A DNA stretch of 64,000 nt, from positions 1,860,001-1,924,000 of the forward strand of contig WACJ01000274.1 of NCBI GenBank assembly GCA_008973525.1. Reading direction: 5' to 3'. The notes under the pieces are model-generated. The model saw only the letters and a program-made list of their open reading frames with translations. It did no database searches and was not told the origin of the DNA. Every line of letters begins with the position of its first letter. Within the stretch, counting starts at the first letter, position 1. Position numbers and translations under genes: made by a program. Shown here in pieces: positions 22,492 through 34,715 of this stretch. The DNA comes from Stenopsyche tienmushanensis (Eukaryota; Arthropoda; Insecta; Trichoptera; Stenopsychidae).

Positions 22492-25270
22492 TAGTCAATC
22501 TCGGTTATAACGAACACCATCGTTTAGATTCGCTTTATAAATCTAAATATTGTGAGTAATTAAATCTTTATTTCGCACAAAAAGATTATGAATGTCTTTT
22601 TTAACTTGATATTCGCAATATCGAAACATAGCATGCTCGTTATAAACGTGAAATATGCATTGAATTGTACAATTTCCGAGCATTTTTTTGCAGTAGTCTT
22701 TTACTTAAATCAAAATGTTACATCCATGTTTTATAAATATTCAATAATGATTTCAGGAATATATTTCGTATATTATAAGTTTAATTATTGTCTTTATGAG
22801 GGTTAAAATAATCCGTTCCAGAATACTTAACATGACCAGATAAATATCAATTAGAGCATTGAGTGCATGTAAAAATGTATTCAAATGAATTATTTTGATA
22901 ATTGGTCTGTTAAAAATCGCATACGAACGTTCCATTTCAAATTGCGAATAAATTTTAAGTGCTGAATACACTTCTGATTTTTGAGAATCAAAACGATCTG
23001 TATGTTAAATTCAAATAATTCGACCCATCTACCTCTTCAAGTGTTCCGCGGGTGTTATTTATGCAGAAATCTCCTTGTCTGTTTAATGTAGTGATCATTC
23101 CTATAGTTGTCGTCAATCTTCTTATAATGCAATTGAATCAATTTATTTAGAGAATTCCAAGTATGATCTATGATAATTGAAAAAAATGGATATTTTGTGT
23201 TCAACTTTAGATATTATAATAATATAGATATGCTACAATATATTTAAAATTAATAAATGTAAAATTATGCTTGCCCTAATTAAGCGGATTTCACCATATA
23301 TTGTATTAAATAATTACAATAATCAATATTAATAAAAATAGTTTCAAGCAGCATTACAGATACTATATTGATCATATATTGGATTGATTTAATTGAGCTA
23401 TCACATATAATATATGTAACATGTACAAATTGCAATATGACACTATCAGAAATTTCTTATCCTTTAATGTATTAATTTCAAGGTTCGCGTATGACATATA
23501 TGAAATATAAAATGATTATTTGATATTAATACGATAATCATCATCAAGGCTGATGAGGTCCAAGTGTTGACATGTTAGGTTAATTATTGTATACACTTAA
23601 ACCTTTTTTTGTGAGGTAGATGCGTTCCAAAAAAAGCTCATAACTCTGAAACAGCTATATAAAATATATCAAAAATCGCATAAAAAAGTTAATAAATAAT
23701 AGGAAAACAATAAGACAATTAAAAAATAACATTTTTGGTAATATTTAAAGGACGTCTTGCATCTGGCATCTCAAATACCAGACATCCACTATAGAATTAC
23801 TAATTATTAACCGATAGCAGATGCAATAAGATTTACACAGTCCCAAATTATATTTTTTTTCCAAATTTCAGTTAGAATTGGACTCGAAACTCAATGATTT
23901 TGGGTTCAAACCTATGAGAGGCGTGGCTGGCGATCACATTTTTGAAACACCTATTCGCTATGAAAAACCATGTAAAAATGGTTGATAATAAATAAAAGGG
24001 ATTGCTAAAAGCCATTTCAAGTCAAGCAATAGAAAATAGATTAAAGAAAACATGCTATATATTTATTAAACAATATATCTAATAATATATTATAAGAGTA
24101 TTGAGCTTGGAATCTGCATTAAAAAAGTTTGGCATCACTATATCGCATTAAGAATAGCTTTCAGATGAAAACGAGTGACGTACGTTTGGATGCACGCGTT
24201 CGATCATCATTTACATTTTAATGATGATGTTATGAAACCAGCATTTTTCAGTTTTGATTTATTTTAGAAGCTCTCGTGTATATTTTCATACAGTTGTTGT
24301 TTGCGAATTAAGAAAACATGTATTTTGAAGCGATTGGAGTACAAATTGATATGTGGATAAATAGTAAACAATCCTCGAATTTACACGCAAATAAAAAAAC
24401 GCGTAAATCGAGATCTGCACTTGGGTATCAACCCGTAACATAATCGAAACTGTTTCAAGTTTATCAAGGATGTTTCTTAGTTTCGCAAGAGGTGGTGTTA
24501 AAGTAATAAACAATTAGGTAGTTTCTTTCTATTTGCTGAAATAAATGATCTATTATACAGTTTTTATATGAAATAATAATGAGTTATATCATCAACTGCG
24601 GCATTTAATTAAGTTTTTATTGTTTCTGACAGTGGAAACTACATAATACTGAGCAGGATTTTCGCTTAATCCGGCTTACCACCCTTGCCTCCCTTCATTA
24701 ATATGGATTACCGAGGGTTTATAGTATGATAAAAGAAGATAAATCAGTTTTAGGCAGACGTCATTGTAAAATGAGCGGATTACTCTTCCTTCAAAAGAAG
24801 AGATAATGCAATAGGGATTTAAGGTATTAATAGAGTGACGTAATTTTATGCCTTTTAGGATTTAAATCTCAGATTATTATATTATCGCACATATATCAGG
24901 TGAATTTTTAAATTTCAGGATTTTGAAAACACGATTCTTCATCTTTCCTGAAACATTACTGCTTTGTTGCCATTTAAGCATTAATTAAACTAAGTGATAA
25001 ACATGTATTTAAAAATACATCTGCTTATGTATTCTTACCTGCTCGAGGGCAGGGCTACTGCTTATATTCTGATAATAAATGCATTTATTCGACTAACGTT
25101 GAACCAAAAGTCTTTGTCTAAAATAATTTCGAGTCGCCATTTTTTTTGTTAAATTTACAATCATTGTCGATATTAAATTACCCAATGATGAATTATCAAA
25201 GTCATATATGACTTAAATGAAGTATCAATAATTTATGTGATCAATTAATGTAATGTTTGATGAGCTTGAA
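22492..25270. other. Intergenic, no gene seen
   Basis: AT-rich with short ORFs; only the worn pogo-like patch at 24640-24735 stands out. Confidence 0.55.
24640..24735. repeat. Possible worn pogo-like termini
   Basis: CGCTTAATCCGGCTTACCAC and GGATTACCGAGGGTTTATAG resemble facing family A ends with nearly all internal sequence gone. A similar patch, CTCGATTATCCGAATTACCG, sits at 21331-21365. Confidence 0.35.
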
Positions 25271-25650
25271 ACAGCAGACCCACGGTAATCCGGCTCCGGT
25301 CTAATCCGGCGCCCCTTGTAGTCCGACATACCAATAAAAGTATAGTACATATGTATGGTAAAACTTCGTCAATGTAAAAAATGTAAAAGTGTGCTTTTAC
25401 ACCGCCTAAATTGTAATAATATTTTTGTGAGTTGGCAAGTGAGTACGGCGTAGAATCATCCACAATTTATGATATAAAACATTCAAAATTTGCCTCCACC
25501 ATTGATTTCAAGGAAATTTTCAAGAAAGCTAAACATCCAGAGGTGGAGAAAGCTTTTGAAAGGGGCGGGAGCAGTACTCTATAGTCCGACAAATTGGATA
25601 ATCTGATATTACCTTGCAAAACGTTTGTTGGATTACTGCGGGTCTTCTGT
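25271..25650 (+). mobile_element. Family A pogo-like element, 380 bp, both ends
   Basis: Left end ACAGCAGACCCACGGTAATCC and right end ATTACTGCGGGTCTTCTGT are imperfect inverted repeats. Inside, the plus strand encodes LASEYGVESSTIYDIK and KEIFKKAKHPEVEKAF, a piece of a CENP-B/Tigger-type helix-turn-helix domain. It is a short deletion derivative of the elements at 29281 and 51250. Confidence 0.75.
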
Positions 25651-27312
25651 ATTGTCATTTCCAGTATAAATATTGAATCGATTTGTGGCATCCTTCATCA
25701 GAAAATTGATATATTGAGAGTGGAGCTTTGTCTTCAATTATTTGAGCTTATATTTATCGTTTTAACCACTGATTTCAATTCAATTCAAAAGGATAAACTT
25801 GGCTCCTGAGGATCATAATTGACATCTGGATAGTCAGAGCTTTGCATTCACGTATTATTGTTTAACCACGCAGTGTTTTATTTCATGATTAAACACCAGA
25901 CCTCATCAGTAAAAAAAAGGTAATCGACATTCGAAACCATCGATCATGTGCTTCTTCATTGCTCTCATCAACTGCTTGTTTAATGAAAATTCTGTTTTAG
26001 GAATCTATTGGCTTATCGACATATGGTTTTAAAAATTGAAGTTAACCATTGTCCTACTTAAGAATTGTACTCCAAGGTTTTGCTAACTATTCGACACTTT
26101 ACCAATCGATATGTCCTCAATTGGTAAAACAGATCATACCGTAGAATAAGGCGACTCCAGAGAACGCATTCGCTGCAGTCACACCACACATTTTTTCTCC
26201 TCAATTGGAATAAGTGATGTCCAAGGTTTGGTCTACGACCTACGCAATGTGAGAATTATTAATAATCTATGATGCAAATATGACGTTCAGCACGTGTCAT
26301 TCATATTGGATCACTCTTCAAGATTATTTCGCTTCATTGCTATTCATCAATTTGCATTTGGCAAGAGGTCTGCTTCAATACGTTGAAATCTAGCAAATTC
26401 ATTGCTGATGGTAATGCAAGCAGATGGACTATATGCCATTTAAATGATCTGCGAAATATCTATTTCAATTGGGAATTCCGAACTAAACCCAAATGGCTGA
26501 ATGACGACGTGCACTTGATATCAAAGAAGACAGGAATTCAAAGAGTATCGAATTTTTCGAATTCCAAGCGTCAAACATCATTATGGCGTCAACGTGATCT
26601 CTTATGCTTTAAGATCGAAATTGTAGAGCTTTCAGCACGCAGTTGCTTATTAACGCATTTTATTCCATGTGATAAAATCAATAGATTTGATGAGTCAAAG
26701 CTTGTTGGAGTACATCAATCTGAAAATAAGCATCAGCATCAATTATATTTGACACGAAGAAGGTATTCTTGAATGCATTTCAATTGAATTCCAAAGAAGA
26801 AACTTGATAAATGATACAATTTTCATGTGATGGGATTCAAAACCTTTCAAAGAAAAATGCTACGTGACGTTTTAAGTCATTTAATCATTTTAAAACAACT
26901 TCTTATCATTTAAAACTCTAAGAATGTGCTTTAAACGATTCATAAAAGAATGATAGACGAATAGTTTAACAACAATACTTGCTGTTACCATATGGCTACG
27001 AATGTTTTTAAATGATTTGCAAGTCATAAGTTCTTTTATAAGATAAAAAAGAACCGAAAGGTGTTCAAAAATTTGAGATTCCCTTATGTCCAGACAATTT
27101 TTATCGAGACACGGTTCAGGAAACAAACGCATTTGTTGTTACCATTGCGAAATAAGAATGGTGTGTTGATTTATTTTTTATTTTCTTCGTCATTCGTCTT
27201 TTTTCATATATTTTTTTAAAAATGAAGTTAAGAAATGATAAAGTTTTTATTTTTTTAAATTAATGTTTTACAAATGATAACAGTTTTGATTTTTTTTCGA
27301 TATTTTTATTAT
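25651..27312. other. Intergenic, possible transposase debris
   Basis: A minus-strand stretch near 25800-25990 (FFTDEVWCLIM..., then QSSDYPDVNY) faintly recalls the TDE.WF and SENPH segments of IS630-type transposases. A 129-codon plus-strand frame at 26383-26772 has no recognisable motif or ATG context and is left uncalled. Confidence 0.3.
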
Positions 27313-28005
27313 ACAGGGTGTTTTGCACATGGACCGACACATTTTTTTGGGGGTTTAGTGGGTCTTTTGCTATGTTTTTCACATAGGCCCTATGATCTAA
27401 GTGTCATAGTCATCGAAATAGATTTTTTAACATTTTGAAAATTACCCAAAACTTCACCTTTAAATCGTCATAACTTTTTGATCTGTGGTCGTAATTGCAC
27501 GAAATAAATGTTTTTCTATTATGCAATATATTTTTGTTCTATAAAAATCATTATTTTGGGCAATTGATTTAAATAAAATTACTTCTGAGCTTCCAAAGTC
27601 ACATTAAAAGTGCAAACGAATGAAATATGTCTACTTCTAAATTGGGCACTTTTGTCATGTAAATTAATTATTTTGTCGGCCCTATTCCGTGGTTAGCACG
27701 GTATCCAGATCTGACACCACTGGATTTCTTTTTTGGTGGACGTGCCCTTATTTCGTGTCCCCACACGGTCTCTAGATCTGACACCACTGGATTTTTTTTC
27801 TCTAGGGACGTGTAAAATAATTAGTTTACACGAAAGATGTCCAAAAAATAAATTGACATTTATTTTTACAAAACATTTTTTGTGCTATTACGATCATGGA
27901 TTAAAAAGTTATAATGAATTAAATATTAAATTTTAGGTATTTATTCAAAATTTTGAGAGAAAAAAATCTATTTCGACAACCCTTATATTTAGGACATAGG
28001 CTTTT
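27313..28005. mobile_element. Fold-back DNA element with transposase remnants
   Basis: Starts ACAGGGTGTTTTGCACATGG. About 27490-27540 (TCTGTGGTCGTAATTGCACG) recurs inverted near 27880-27905 (GTGCTATTACGATCATGGAT), and the CGAAATAGATTTTTTAAC stretch near 27415 recurs inverted near 27965-27985, giving long imperfect arms. Between them are two tandem versions of a Tc1/mariner-superfamily motif, LARYPDLTPLDFFF and RSLDLTPLDFF, the second followed by a HERCPKNK tail. Confidence 0.65.
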
Positions 28006-29280
28006 CAATAAATTGTTTTTATTAAGGTATTTTTATTTACATAAAAATTATCTTAAAAAGATCCATAAAACATACATTCCACAGTTGAATCGTTATCTGT
28101 CTAATGCCAGATAAATAGCATTGATAAGATTTTCCATACCGGTAAAATCTTTTCAGTAAATATTGAAGATATCTTACATTTGTATTTCTAAGAATTTTCA
28201 TTGCGATGTTTTCCAAAGCTTGCATTATTCATATTATGAATATTTACATATGTAATTGGAAAATTGTATAAAATTCAGGCATTACATCGGGGATTAGCAA
28301 TCGAAAAATCGAATAAACTTGCACTCTTTTCAATATTCGTAAATGCGAATATTATATTAATCGGATATTGTTTTATTATTTTTTTTTTTTTGCTAAGTTA
28401 TTAGAAAGTATATTCGTAATAAATCCCAAGTAAATATAACTTATTTCAAATCTTGGATGTGTCAATTTCTTCTACTTATTTTACTGTCAATAACTACTAT
28501 TGTCATGTATTTGAATTTATCAACGAAGAAAACACTTCCAAGAGGCTCAATTTTAGCCTTTTGACAGTTTGTGTAGCACCCACTTTTCCAGCATTTTTAT
28601 CCAGATCATTCAACATGGATCTTATGTGTAATCAAGGATCACGTTGAGGATCAATAAATTAAAGAAGATCGTATGTTGAATGATCCATAAATGATAAACC
28701 TAGTTAATTTATTGTGTATAAGAAAGGAAGGGCAGTGAACGACGATTGCAACATTCTACGCGATATTGTCACGAGCAAAAATATTTGAACAAGGTCGAGT
28801 AATTTTAGGACATCGGGGTATTTTTAAAAAATGTGCAAGAAACCAAAGCCAAACATCAGTTGACTGACTGCGTCACGTTGAAAGCGGACAATTTAGAATA
28901 AGAGCAGTACTGGTTTATTTTAGTTCGACCTTCATTAAAATGATATAGGCATAAAAAATGTACATCTGTGTTTATTGAAGATTTCGTTAATTCCCTTGCC
29001 AAAGATGCTGAATGTCGTTTTTTCTGCAATCTGTGTTTCTTGAACTTTCAGAGCTAATATCTCTGCCCGAAGCGGCTTTTATATTTGCGCTCATTCATCG
29101 ATATTTCATCAAGTCGTCTCGCTACATGACCTGACTACAATAGCGCTTGATATATGTGTAAATTAATGCGATAAGCATAGCCGTTTGTGTTTTTCATTTC
29201 AATCAATAAATTCATCAATGACTTAATTATTTAATTATTTAGTATCATTTATTCATGATTTGAATTTTGTAAAATAATCG
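28006..29280. other. Intergenic, no gene seen
   Basis: AT-rich; a segment near 28440-28560 resembles 47920-48040 in inverse orientation (CAATAACTACTATTGT, AACACTTCCAAGAGGCTCAA), indicating another low-copy dispersed repeat. Confidence 0.45.
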
Positions 29281-30120
29281 CCGCGTTAATCCGACAAACG
29301 TTTTGCAAGGCGGTGTCGAATTACCCAATTTGTCGGACTATAGAGTACTGCCCCCGACGTTTTGTAGTCCGGACTTTTTTATAGAGTTAACATCATAAAC
29401 ACAATGGCTATAGCAGTTATCTATTATATAAAAAATAATATCGGTTTGTTCGTATTTAATGCGCTTCCATACCGTTAATCCGATTGGGATAATACTTTGT
29501 CATATTACTGTTGTTACTTGCGGGAATAACATAGGCATAGTAAAAATATTCTATAGATGCACCATGTTGACGTATATTGGTCTGGTGAAATAAAGAATGC
29601 ACGCGCAATACAGTGGTTAAGTCGGTCTTCGAGACGAGAGCGAGTGTGCATATGCTTTTGGATCCCAGTTCTTCGGCTCGCGCTTCACGTGAGTTTCTTT
29701 TTAAATAATTATTAAGCGCTTATGGCATTGCAAGGCATGCCGCGTATTACCTTGCTAGCTACAAAGTCTAATTTTTTCGTATGCAAGTTTCATTCCTGAA
29801 GAAACCACATATACAAAACTTCCTCCACCTCTGGATGTTTAGCTTTCTTGAAAGTTTTGCCTGGTCCACAATCAATGGTGGAGACAAACTTTTGAATGTT
29901 CTCACAGGTCTTTTATGTATCATAAATTATGTATGGTCCTATACCATACTTACTTTCCAATTTACAAAAAGATTCATTACGATTTAGGTGGTCCAGAATC
30001 TCACTTATACATTTTTTAGATTGACGAACTTTACCGCACATATGCACTATACTTATATTAGGATGTCGGATTACAGGGGGCGCCGGATTAGACTGGGGCC
30101 GGATTACCAAGGGTCTGCTG
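29281..30120 (-). mobile_element. Family A pogo-like element, about 840 bp
   Basis: The right end (GGGGCCGGATTACCAAGGGTCTGCTG) matches other family A ends; the left end is worn. On the minus strand the coding remnant includes ILDHLNRNESFCKLESKYGIG then IIYDT, and further along KTFKKAKHPEVEE, the Tigger-type HTH and linker (the usual form is GES..KLA.EYGVG.STIYDIK). Stops and frameshifts are frequent. Confidence 0.75.
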
Positions 30121-30314
30121 AAACTCAAAATAATGAACAATGTAACTTTAAAATGAATACATTAAATAAATTTTATTTTATTATAATAAGCAACTGTCTC
30201 AAGTACTAATTTATTGATATGTACTTCGTATGTATTATGTAAATATCTCAAGTTTATAGTTAATAGTTGCTCATCTATCCTAAATAATTTTATTATTGGT
30301 TTGTTGGCTTTCAT

Positions 30315-30440
30315 TCCCGCAAAAATAACGGTTTTACCGATTATCGATTTTCGGTTTCACTCCGGCCCAGCTATCTTATACATTTCGGTGTAGGTTTCGG
30401 TTAAGTTTTTAACATTTATATCGGTTCGGTTACTCGGTTT
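30315..30440. repeat. Related MITE copy (CGGTT family)
   Basis: ATAACGGTTTTACCGATTAT, TTTCGGTTAAG and ATATCGGTTCGGTTACTCGG reproduce inner blocks of the 43977 element; the outermost ends are not recognisable. Confidence 0.55.
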
Positions 30441-30804
30441 TCGTTCATTGTCAGTAGGTTTATAAGCACCACATGCATATATAATTGCAAGGAAGATATA
30501 TTTGAGGTCTAACACTAATCAAATGTTCGTTTATGATACGCAAACTATATGAGTGATGGATCTCAGTAAAAAATGCTAAAAAAATCAAATCTGATTAGCC
30601 AGATCAAATAAGGAAGATAAAGTTAGGTTAAAAAAAAAACAATAAATGCAGGATTTTAAATAAATGTTGAAATCGGTAATTTTGACCGCACCCGGGTCGG
30701 TAAGTATTAAATAAATATTATTGCCTCAATCTCAAGGGATGCTTATCAAGAATGATTGACGATGCTTAGATTTAAGAATTTTTCCTGTATATAAATCCAT
30801 TTAA

Positions 30805-31045
30805 GATTTCCCTTTCCTCGGAGTGCCCATGCGGAGATCCATTCATGGACGAAGACCATGTTCTGTGGGCATGTCCGGGCATGGCGTCCGATTGCGAGGC
30901 GCTATTTCGTTATGTCAGCGGTCCAGAGTTTGGACCGGTTGGACACGGAAACCTTGCGGCCACTTCCTCTAATTTTAGGGCGTTCATAAATTTGGGGGGA
31001 AATGCATTCCCGGAGCTTTCTGCGACTTCGATAGAGGGTTGAAAA
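30805..31045 (+). pseudogene. C-terminal end of an R1/LOA-like LINE ORF2
   Basis: The frame reads CPCGDPFMDEDHVLWACP followed by GMAS..EALFRYVSGPEFGPV and ends at a stop near 31042. The cysteine-histidine knuckle CxCG..(M).xDHVLWxCP lies at the C terminus of many insect R1-clade and related LINE proteins. Everything upstream of the knuckle is missing, as in a 5'-truncated insertion. The following 150 bases, with CTTCGAACCGCCTATCGGG near 31120, look like its 3' UTR. The same C-terminal segment recurs inside the composite repeats at 1, 35830, 39150, 49530 and 58900. Confidence 0.75.
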
Positions 31046-31224
31046 AAAACCGGGTATTCGATCGCGTTTAAGTTTTTTTAAGGTAAAAATTAGGAACGAA
31101 TTTTATACCTTGTCCGATACTTCGAACCGCCTATCGGGTTCATTATTAAGAATTAACTGTATATGTATACCATAGATTTATTTATTATTATATTTGCGTA
31201 GTTATTTATTTATCGTATAGCTAG

Positions 31225-31515
31225 TCCTAGTTAATTCATCCCCTCGTAGTAGCCACAAGCAGTGGAGAAATAGCGAGTCCTCGCAGGACCGATACCGACC
31301 GATTGCTTCTTGTGCGTGCACCGTTGCCGATTGGGGGTGGTGATACGCAGGAGGCGGGAGTCGGGAAGAGTCGGCGGTTGACCTTGGCTACGGGAGGACG
31401 TCCTTTCCACAGCCAAATCTCTCTCTCTCGTACTGAATAATAAGTTACCTAGAGAAGAGAGTATTTTTGTTCGACGGCCGTCCATCCCCATCCATCCGAC
31501 CGGATGCACATGATC
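31225..31515 (-). repeat. LTR-like dispersed repeat, copy 1
   Basis: On the minus strand: GGATCATGTG, GGATGGATGGGGATGGACGG, GTACGAGAGAGAGAGATTTGG, CGTCCTCCCGTAGCCAAGG and AAGAAGCAATCGGTCGGTAT. All recur in the same order on the plus strand at 55830-56040. GC-rich compared with the surroundings and with no ATG-initiated family protein, it looks like a solo LTR or other long noncoding repeat. Boundaries are approximate. Confidence 0.5.
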
Positions 31516-31559
31516 CGATAGAATATAAATCCATCCATCAAGATATTGGATCGATCAAT

Positions 31560-33949
31560 GGTGCAATTAGATCTTTGTGCGTCCATTCGATGGGTTTCTT
31601 GAAATTTCACAACTAGAAATGCGATCGGTTTAATAGCGTTTACGTTGTTTTTTGTATTCAATTAACATTTCGGTTAACCTTTTGAAATAGCCTCTCGATT
31701 TTAATCGATGAACGTCTGCAATTGCCGCAAGCGACTGCTCTTTGATGGTCCACGGCAAAGTTCTTTTATTGCATAGGTAAATATGTTTGCCACCGAAGTT
31801 GTTCAATTATTAGTTCGTTTGGGATTGTAAAAAATCGCTCAAATAGTCATACGTCAAAATATGCCATGATGATACGCTGCTGTGACCATTGTATCTCCAA
31901 ATCGTGTGGGACATTGTATATTTATTGTGCAAATCTGCAATAGTGTGAAATGAAACTTCTGTGATGGAAAAGAGATGGAAAATTGTTTCTAATCTCATCA
32001 TAGATACGCTATTGTTTATTCAAAGCAATCATTAGACCAGTAGCTTGACTATTTTATTATATATTACACAAACACAGCTTAAACTCTTAAAAAAGCAAGG
32101 CATAAAATCAATTTCTCTCATGCATTTTTTGCCGTTGTTATTGTCATTGATTAACACAGAGCTGATGATGCTGCAGATCCATCCAGGGGACAGATGACGC
32201 AACGGCCTGTCAAATTTTCCTTGACGATAGTCATCGAGTTGCAGTCGAAGAAGACATCTTTTAGTGTTATTTATTTTAAATAAATTTGTTTCCACATTCA
32301 GTGGAGTCCGAGTGCTCGAGCACAAAGGTAGCGTTACCAAACCAAGAATCATGGACACCCAAAGGTCAATCGCTGTCAGGAATTGATTGGCAAACATTAC
32401 ATCATTTGATAGCAAACATTCTCATATCGATGAATCAGAATGTCCAGGTGAGACAAAAAGCCGTCAATATTTGACATTCAGCCTTCCGTGAGAAACCAGG
32501 TCAAAATTCGCGATCCGACTTTATTGTAAACATAGCCAAGTGTTTGTTCGGACGTTTCGGACCATATTTTGTCCGACTCGTCACGACGGTACATAAGCCG
32601 GCCGATTTAAAAGTGTAGCATCAAAATAATCGTGACAAATGTGAATTTAACAACATCAAGTCTCCGGACACATAATATATTTATAAACGCAATTTGTTCG
32701 AATTATGATTAATATTAATTGTAATTTAAGGAATTCACAATGAAGAATGATTTATTAAATATTTACTACGAAAATTAATCAAAACCATCGAATCAAAACC
32801 GCAAATAATTAATCAAATTGACTGTACAAAGTTTGTGGTCAGATTTATGACGAATTTTTTAACTTGGAAATTTCAGAAATCGATTTTGCCGTCAATAAAT
32901 GGCAATTTTGGCACTGTGCAAGATCTAAAAACATGTATTTGAATACAAAGATCACGTTAAGCCAAACGATTGTTATTAAAATACAGCGACGTTTTTATAC
33001 GTGTTTATATTTAGATCTTAACCGTTCGAGTGACATGCAAAATTTCGTGCAAAATTTTTAATTAAAAATCGATTAAATCCAGTTTTATTTTTAAGAATAA
33101 TCGTTTATGAAGCCCAAAATAAAAATATAATCAAATACAACGCACGACCGCATTAAGCACACAATTTCTGTATGTAGACGTCTATATATCGCCACGCCGC
33201 ACTTTTGGCGGAAATTTCTCGCAATGTTGTATTCAGATAGAAATTTTTATAAGGTCCATTTAAAAAATGCTAAAAACTGCTGAAAAAATCACACTGGTAT
33301 AAATTTAATTGATGGATTTAAATATGTAGTTTCTTGTGTATTGAAAACTTACAATAAAATCACCAAAAAAATACAACACTTTTTTCAGATTACCCCTATA
33401 TTAGACTGTAAATTCAATACGAAACTTCAGATTTTACAACAGTAGGGATCAAATATTATACATCTCCTCCAATAATCAATTCCGTTATCAATATGCACCA
33501 TAAACCACGCTCGTGGAATCCGCCCATTATGAATGGATCAATGGATATTTAATCTGAATTTAATCCAAAGTCCGCCAATATTGTGAGCTTTAGCATCCAA
33601 TTTCAATTTTTGCTTTTAAATCCCATCCCAACTTATGAGCACAGCAGTCGATCCATTTCGTTGCTAATTGCACTTTCGGTAAAACAAGCAACCAGATCAT
33701 TTGCATCTCCGATTACTTTTTACCGAGAAAAAATACTTAACGATCATCAGCTTAAATATACCAACGGTTTTTTTCAATAAATTATGAATAATATTGTGGG
33801 ACGTGTCATTTGCACAGTAAGCGAGATATTTTTCCATGGTGTGATTTTTGATGAACAACACAAATGTTGACTCTTGAGATTGTTTTTATTTATATTATCT
33901 GGATATGGTCGTGCTATTGTAGAATTAAATTTAAATCGGTCCACGAACG
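31560..33949. other. Intergenic, no gene seen
   Basis: AT-rich. A 127-codon minus-strand frame at 32032-32415 shows no family motif. TTATTATATATTACACAAAC at 32052 recurs at 63764, a small shared repeat. Confidence 0.5.
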
Positions 33950-34678
33950 GGATCTAACAGCGCGATTTGTCGAGCATGCCCGTTTTATTTTGAAGCGCAT
34001 CGCTCGCAATATTCGGCCGGTTCGAATAAATTAAATTCGGATGTGTACGATAAAAAATGCGCGACCCACAGTTTGAGGAGCGCTCGCAAATAGCGAACTA
34101 GTTGCATCGTTTCCAACAATGGCTATTGCAACTGCATTTGTTGGGGAAACTCTTACCGCAGTAACACGTGCCTAGCATTGCGGGTTTTTGTCATCGCGTC
34201 GATCGATTTAAATTTAAAAAAATAATATTCGATTGTTTTTTAAGCATTTTGAATTTAAAAAAAAGAAGCGCGGCGATTAAAATCCGATGTGATCGCACGG
34301 GGAGCGCCGATTTTAATCCAATTTTTTGTTTTTATTTTGCAGAAATATTTTTATGGTTGTGATCGCAATCAATTATAAATCAATATTTACGGTTTGCGAA
34401 GTGAACGAAGCGGACCGCGTTGAAAGCTCGTCAAATAAATGTCGCGATCTGCCGTCGGCTATGGTCGACGCGCAAAGTGTTTATGGCTAAAAATTAAAAA
34501 TAAACATTCGATTTGAACGCGCTGCCTTCGACGATGGTTTTCTCACGTTGCTCAACCTGTGATAATGACAGTTCGACTAAAATAGAGTTTGTGATCTGAT
34601 TAAAAGTTTTTGAACGCTTGGAAGTGTTTTCGGGCGTAGGATTTTAATTTTGAAAAAGTGCGATCTCAATATTTAACT
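33950..34678 (+). promoter_or_regulatory. CpG-rich 5' region of the Kazal gene
   Basis: From about 33950 to the start codon the CpG density is clearly higher than in flanking AT-rich DNA, with GCGCG, CGATCG and TCGTC words repeated. Its position next to the signal-peptide exon suggests promoter and 5' UTR. No core promoter element can be assigned. Confidence 0.45.
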
Positions 34679-34715
34679 ATGTACATCAACGGCGCGTGCA
34701 TATTGGCGATATTAG
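34679..34715 (+). CDS. Kazal gene exon 1 (signal peptide start)
   Basis: ATG with context AACTATG, 12 codons (MYINGACILAIL) and one base of the next, donor GTAATG. Joined to exon 2 it makes a continuous hydrophobic signal core ILAILGLILFG, which supports linking two exons 6.7 kb apart. The segment before it is CpG-rich. Confidence 0.75.

Noticed and set aside
26383..26772. A 129-codon open frame
   Set aside because: No recognisable motif, no good start context, and the surroundings look like transposon debris.
31231..31509. A 92-codon minus-strand frame that resembles a frame at 55787-55969
   Set aside because: The similarity comes from two copies of the LTR-like repeat; there is no initiation or domain evidence for a protein.
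32032..32415. A 127-codon minus-strand frame
   Set aside because: Composition fits chance in this region, and no domain or splice context was found.
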